From DASXRA01 sp036506155 (GTDB lineage: Bacteria; Actinomycetota; Actinomycetes; Mycobacteriales; Jatrophihabitantaceae): a stretch of DNA of 64,000 bases. Positions within the stretch are counted from its first letter, which is position 1. Every line of letters begins with the position of its first letter. The notes under the pieces were generated by a model. That model was given only the letters and a program-made list of their open reading frames with translations. It was not told the DNA's origin and ran no database searches. Both the position numbers and the translations under genes were made by a program. The stretch lies in assembly GCA_036506155.1 (NCBI GenBank), contig DASXSF010000039.1:1-64000 (forward strand), written 5' to 3'. Below, one piece after another: positions 60,808 through 64,000 of this stretch.

Positions 60808-61635
60808 TCACAGCGCGGCCAACACCGCATCGGCGAGGCGGGGCCAGGCCTGCGCGGCCCACTCGCCGAAGGGCCGATCGGCGAGCACGATCAGCGCGAT
60901 ACGGGCGTCCGGGTCGACCCACATCATCGAGCCGCTCTGCCCGAAGTGACCGTACGTCATCGGCGAGTTGCGCCTGCCGGTCCAGTGCGGGCGCTTGTTG
61001 TCGCGGATCTCGAAGCCCAGCCCCCAGTCGTTCGGATCCTGCGGCCCGAACCCCGGCAGCACGCCGCGCAACCCCGGGTACTGCACGCTTGTGGCGTCGG
61101 CCAGTGTCGACGCGTGCAGCAGGCCGGACGGGACGAGGAGCTCGTGAGCCACGCGTGCCAGATCGTCCACAGTGGACCTTCCGGCGGTCGCCGCGGAACC
61201 GGGCAGTGTCGTCGCGGCCAGGTGCAGGGGCTTGGCGACGGCCTCCGCGAGGTAGGCCTCGAACGGCATCTCGACGGCGCGCTCTACCAGGGCCGCGATC
61301 ATGTTGATGCCGATGTTGGAGTACACGCGGCGCGTTGCGGGCGGGAATGACCGCATCGGCCGTTCGGGCGCCAGGCCCGACGCGTGGGCGAGCAGGTGCC
61401 GGATCGTGGCGCCCGGCACGATCGCCTCGTCGGCGGGATCACCGAGGTCGATTGCGCCCTCCTCGACCGCCACGAGCGTGGCCAGCGCCGTGAGCGGCTT
61501 GGTAACCGACGCGAGCGGGAACACGGTGCCGGTCGGCCCGTGTGCGGCGGCAACTCCCGCAGGCGTGACAACGGCGGCCGCCGCACTCGCCGGCCAGCTG
61601 TCCACAGCGGACAGCGCAGTGTCAAGACCTGTCAT
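60808..61635 (-). CDS. Serine hydrolase, class C beta-lactamase-like (short)
   Basis: The 275-residue protein has SVTK at 43-46 (SxxK), YSN at 105-107 and HFGQSG in the HxG position near residue 230. It has no signal peptide. It is distinct from the larger family member at 244-1590. The ATG overlaps the stop of the CofE-Nudix gene by 4 nt (ATGA), so it is the last gene of the cofD-cofE operon, yet its family gives no clear link to F420. Confidence 0.87.
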   Translation of the reverse strand: MTGLDTALSAVDSWPASAAAAVVTPAGVAAAHGPTGTVFPLASVTKPLTALATLVAVEEGAIDLGDPADEAIVPGATIRHLLAHASGLAPERPMRSFPPATRRVYSNIGINMIAALVERAVEMPFEAYLAEAVAKPLHLAATTLPGSAATAGRSTVDDLARVAHELLVPSGLLHASTLADATSVQYPGLRGVLPGFGPQDPNDWGLGFEIRDNKRPHWTGRRNSPMTYGHFGQSGSMMWVDPDARIALIVLADRPFGEWAAQAWPRLADAVLAAL

Positions 61636-62945
61636 GTGCCGAGCCGCGTGCGGGCGATATCGATGAGCGCCGGCACCTCGGGCGCGACGCGGTCCGGCAG
61701 GCCGTCCCACGAGAACCACCGCAGATCAAGCGACTCGTCGCTGATCATCGGCTCAGCACCGTCCGGTGCCACGGCGCAGAAGCTGACGTCGAAGTGCCGT
61801 GTATGCACGCCACCTGCACATGGTTCGTGGAACACGCCGAGGCTGAGCGGCGCCGGGTCGAACGACAGCGCGCCGATGCCGCACTCCTCGCGTGCCTCGC
61901 GGGCGGCGGCGTCGAGCAGCGTATGGTCTCCGGGCTCACAGTGCCCGCCGAGCGGCAGCCACGCACCGAGGCGCGGGTGCAACGTCAGCAGCACGGCATG
62001 CCGCCCTGGATCGATCACCAGCGCGGTGGCGGTCAAGTGCCCGGCCAGGCAGGACCGCCACATCGCATCCGCGCGGGCGGCGAGGAATGCGAGGAACGCC
62101 TGCCGTACCGAGGAATCCGGCACGGAGGTGCCGATCACCTCCATAGCGTCGGTGTGGATCGGCGGCGCCAGCTCGGTGGCGCCGCCGGCGTCCTCGCGGC
62201 CCAGCGCGATCGCCTCGGCGGTGCCGAGCCGGAACAAGTCTGCGTCCGCGGGGCGGATCAGGCTGGTGCTGCCGCGGCCGTCGTCGGGCAGGTGCAGCCC
62301 GCGCACGATCGCGACCGGCACCCCGGCGAGCTTGCCCTTGACCAGGTCGGCGGCGGCGGCGATTTCGTCGGCCACCGCGACGGTCGTGACGACGAGCGGG
62401 TTGCCGTACGAGTCGGGTGTGCCGCGGTGGTCGATCACCGCGGACAGTCCGGAAACCCCGATTGCCAGGTCGGTGATGCCGTCACGCCACGGCCGGCCCA
62501 TCGAGTCGCTGATGATTACTGCGACGTCGGCGCCCGTACGCTCACGTACGGAGTCCCGCAGGATGGCTGCAGACCGGTCAGGATCCTCAGGAAGCAGCGC
62601 GACCTCGTCGCTCGCCACGTTCGATGCGTCGACGCCGGCCGCGGCCAGGACGAGCCCGTGCCGTGTCTGCACGATGCGCAGCGTGCCGCGTCGGGCAACG
62701 AGCCGATCGGTCTCCGAGTCGATCGCCTCCTGCCGAATGCGTTCGCGCTCCTCCGGATCGCTCGCCCCGACCGCGACCAGTCGCCCCTCGACCTTCGACA
62801 CCACCTTGGACGTCACCACGAGGACGTCACGGTCTCGCAGGTCCGCGTGCTTGACGATCTCACCGGCCAGGTCGTCACCAGGGCGTAGCTCTGTGATGCC
62901 GAGCACGGGCAGAATCTCCACCCGGTCGGCCACGTGATCGCTCAT
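61632..62945 (-). CDS. cofE: Coenzyme F420:L-glutamate ligase fused to a Nudix domain
   Basis: The 437-residue protein has a CofE domain (about 1-250) with VVTSKVVSKVEGR, RHGLVLAAAGVDASN, SDSMGRPWRDG and GNPLVVT, which adds glutamates to F420-0. The C-terminal part (about 290-437) is a Nudix hydrolase domain with GGHCEPGDHTLLDAAA followed by REAREECGI; it has Asp where the first box glutamate usually is and one extra residue, a variant seen in other Nudix proteins. In mycobacteria FbiB instead ends in a nitroreductase-like FMN domain, which is missing here. It is coupled to cofD by an ATGA overlap. Confidence 0.92.
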   Translation of the reverse strand: MSDHVADRVEILPVLGITELRPGDDLAGEIVKHADLRDRDVLVVTSKVVSKVEGRLVAVGASDPEERERIRQEAIDSETDRLVARRGTLRIVQTRHGLVLAAAGVDASNVASDEVALLPEDPDRSAAILRDSVRERTGADVAVIISDSMGRPWRDGITDLAIGVSGLSAVIDHRGTPDSYGNPLVVTTVAVADEIAAAADLVKGKLAGVPVAIVRGLHLPDDGRGSTSLIRPADADLFRLGTAEAIALGREDAGGATELAPPIHTDAMEVIGTSVPDSSVRQAFLAFLAARADAMWRSCLAGHLTATALVIDPGRHAVLLTLHPRLGAWLPLGGHCEPGDHTLLDAAAREAREECGIGALSFDPAPLSLGVFHEPCAGGVHTRHFDVSFCAVAPDGAEPMISDESLDLRWFSWDGLPDRVAPEVPALIDIARTRLGT

Positions 62946-63910
62946 CTGTCGACCGCCGGTGCGGCCGGCGGGCTCGCAAGCTCGAGTGCGGCGTCGACCA
63001 TCCGCGCGGTGGCTGCATCGGATGTCATCAGCAACGGGACGGCTCGCACATCGACGCCCTCGATGTGCGCGGTGTCAGTCTCGTGGACCAGCCAGCCGTC
63101 GAGCAGACCGCCGGCGCGCCGGGCACCGTAGTGCCGGCCGACGCCCTCGGCGCTGACCTCGACGCCGATGGCCGGAAGGCACGCGTCGGCCATGCCGCGC
63201 ACCGGCTTGCCGGCGACGATGGGGGATAGGCCGACGACCTTGGCCGGCGCGCCGACGATCGCGTCGCGGATGCCAGGAACGGCAAGGATCGTGCCGATGC
63301 TGACGACCGGGTTGCTCGGCGCGATGAGGATCGCGTCGGCGGCGGCGATCGACTCCAGGACGCCGGCCGCGGGCTTGGCGTGCTCCAGCCCTACCTGGAC
63401 GAACGCCTGCGCTGCGACCGCGGCGCGGTGCTTGATCCACCACTCTTGGAAGTGGATCGCCTTGCGCTTGCCGTCGATGTCGACGACGACGTGGGTCTCG
63501 CAGCGCTGGTCGGTCATCGGCAGCAAGGTGACACCCGGCCGCCACCGCTGGCACAGCGCCGCCGTCACGTCCGACAGCGGGTAGCCCGCATCGAGCATCT
63601 GCGTCCGTACCAGGTGCGTGGCGATGTCGAGATCGCCCAACCCGAACCAGGTCGGCTCGGCCCCGTAAACCGTCAGTTCGTCCTTGATGCGCCACGTCTC
63701 GTTGTCGCGTCCCCAGCCGCGGTCGCGGTCGATGCCGTCGCCGAGCGTGTACATCACGCTGTCGAGGTCGGGACAGATGCGCAGCCCGTGCAGGGTGATG
63801 TCGTCGCCGGTGTTCACGACGGCCGTGATCTCGTCGCCGGGGCGGGCCGCACGCACGCCGCGCAGGAAGCGGGCGCCGCCGATGCCGCCGGCCAGGACGG
63901 TAATCCGCAC
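62942..63910 (-). CDS. cofD: 2-phospho-L-lactate (or phosphoenolpyruvyl) transferase, F420 biosynthesis
   Basis: The 322-residue protein (CofD/FbiA) begins VRITVLAGGIGGARFLRG and has VVNTGDDITLHGLRICPDLD, TWFGLGDLD and APSNPVVSIGTI, all characteristic. It joins the activated phospholactate or phosphoenolpyruvate precursor to Fo to form F420-0 or dehydro-F420-0. The GTG at 63910 follows a TACGTT hexamer by 6 nt and has no usable ribosome binding site spacing, suggesting a leaderless start. The upstream extension of 17 residues is not family-like. Confidence 0.96.
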   Translation of the reverse strand: MRITVLAGGIGGARFLRGVRAARPGDEITAVVNTGDDITLHGLRICPDLDSVMYTLGDGIDRDRGWGRDNETWRIKDELTVYGAEPTWFGLGDLDIATHLVRTQMLDAGYPLSDVTAALCQRWRPGVTLLPMTDQRCETHVVVDIDGKRKAIHFQEWWIKHRAAVAAQAFVQVGLEHAKPAAGVLESIAAADAILIAPSNPVVSIGTILAVPGIRDAIVGAPAKVVGLSPIVAGKPVRGMADACLPAIGVEVSAEGVGRHYGARRAGGLLDGWLVHETDTAHIEGVDVRAVPLLMTSDAATARMVDAALELASPPAAPAVDR

Positions 63911-63916
63911 CCTTCG

Positions 63917-63922
63917 AACGTA
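63917..63922 (-). promoter_or_regulatory. -10 element of the cofD operon
   Basis: TACGTT on the minus strand is followed by 6 nt and the GTG at 63910, the same layout as other probable leaderless genes in this window. The -35 region is weak. Confidence 0.4.
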
Positions 63923-63976
63923 CGCGATCGGTGTCGTCCGGTTGATCGCAGTGCGGCGCATCGCACCGCCGCCGCC

Positions 63977-64000
63977 TCAGCGTGCCGCGTTGAGGCCGCG
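63977..64000 (-). CDS. Possible C-terminus of a gene entering from the right
   Basis: A minus-strand frame open to the edge of the window reads RGLNAAR and then TGA at 63977-63979. Only seven codons are visible, so the family cannot be told. In many actinobacteria a WhiB-type regulator lies upstream of cofD, but nothing here shows that. Confidence 0.25.
   Translation of the reverse strand, partial: RGLNAAR

Noticed and set aside
1..64000. CRISPR arrays, insertion sequences, prophage or integrase genes
   Set aside because: No regularly spaced repeats, transposase or integrase motifs were found; the only repeats are the dispersed intergenic elements and the short coiled-coil duplication.

Overview
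The window is GC-rich chromosomal DNA from an actinobacterium. Supporting signs are coenzyme F420 biosynthesis genes (cofD, cofE), a WbbL-type rhamnosyltransferase next to a mannose-1-phosphate guanylyltransferase, tandem LytR-CpsA-Psr (LCP) proteins beside a TIGR03089-family protein, a GerW/YtfJ protein, many GTG and some TTG starts, and genes with no Shine-Dalgarno sequence but a TANNNT hexamer 6-8 nt before the start codon. Lineage below class level is not established; the gene order resembles non-Streptomyces actinomycetes such as the Frankia/Jatrophihabitans/Mycobacteriales neighbourhood.

Region 1 (1-16.8 kb) is mostly central metabolism: a partial gene, a serine hydrolase, UDP-glucose dehydrogenase, pgi with a short-type 6-phosphogluconate dehydrogenase, a convergent classical 6-phosphogluconate dehydrogenase, an HpnB-like glycosyltransferase, a membrane diguanylate cyclase behind a 361-nt leader, AlaX, a small monooxygenase-like protein, glyA behind a ZTP riboswitch, a LysE transporter, an acyl-CoA dehydrogenase, a LuxR-type HTH protein and a 3-oxoacid CoA-transferase pair.

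Region 2 (16.8-24 kb) is cell-envelope glycan attachment: a GT-C-like membrane protein, the TIGR03089 protein, two tandem LCP ligases and a PIG-V-like mannosyltransferase.

Region 3 (24-47.4 kb) is a surface-polysaccharide locus. It contains rmlB and rmlD, separate GT4 and GT2 glycosyltransferases, a methyltransferase with a coiled-coil tail, a Wzm/Wzt ABC exporter whose Wzt has a C-terminal sugar-binding-type domain, a GT2-GT4 fusion protein, a YfhO-like protein and two paralogous large membrane proteins, a nucleotide-sugar dehydrogenase / DPM-like synthase / epimerase operon, a second methyltransferase, and a polyprenyl-phosphate glycosyltransferase coupled to a GT-C protein. Together they look like a complete build-cap-export pathway for a rhamnose/uronate-type glycan, with LCP enzymes of region 2 as plausible attachment enzymes.

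Region 4 (47.4-51 kb) is sulfate activation: CysQ-like phosphatase, CysN-CysC fusion, CysD. Region 5 (51-57 kb) has further glycosyltransferases, a methyltransferase, a flippase-like membrane protein and WbbL. Region 6 (57-64 kb) has a rhomboid protease, GerW, GDP-mannose pyrophosphorylase, an AlkA-type glycosylase, a VOC protein, a second serine hydrolase, a CofE-Nudix fusion and CofD.

Between genes there is a dispersed structured repeat (best copies at 5832-5955 and 12864-12986, degenerate ones at about 1674-1697 and 48169-48192). No CRISPR array, insertion sequence, integrase, rRNA or intact tRNA was seen.
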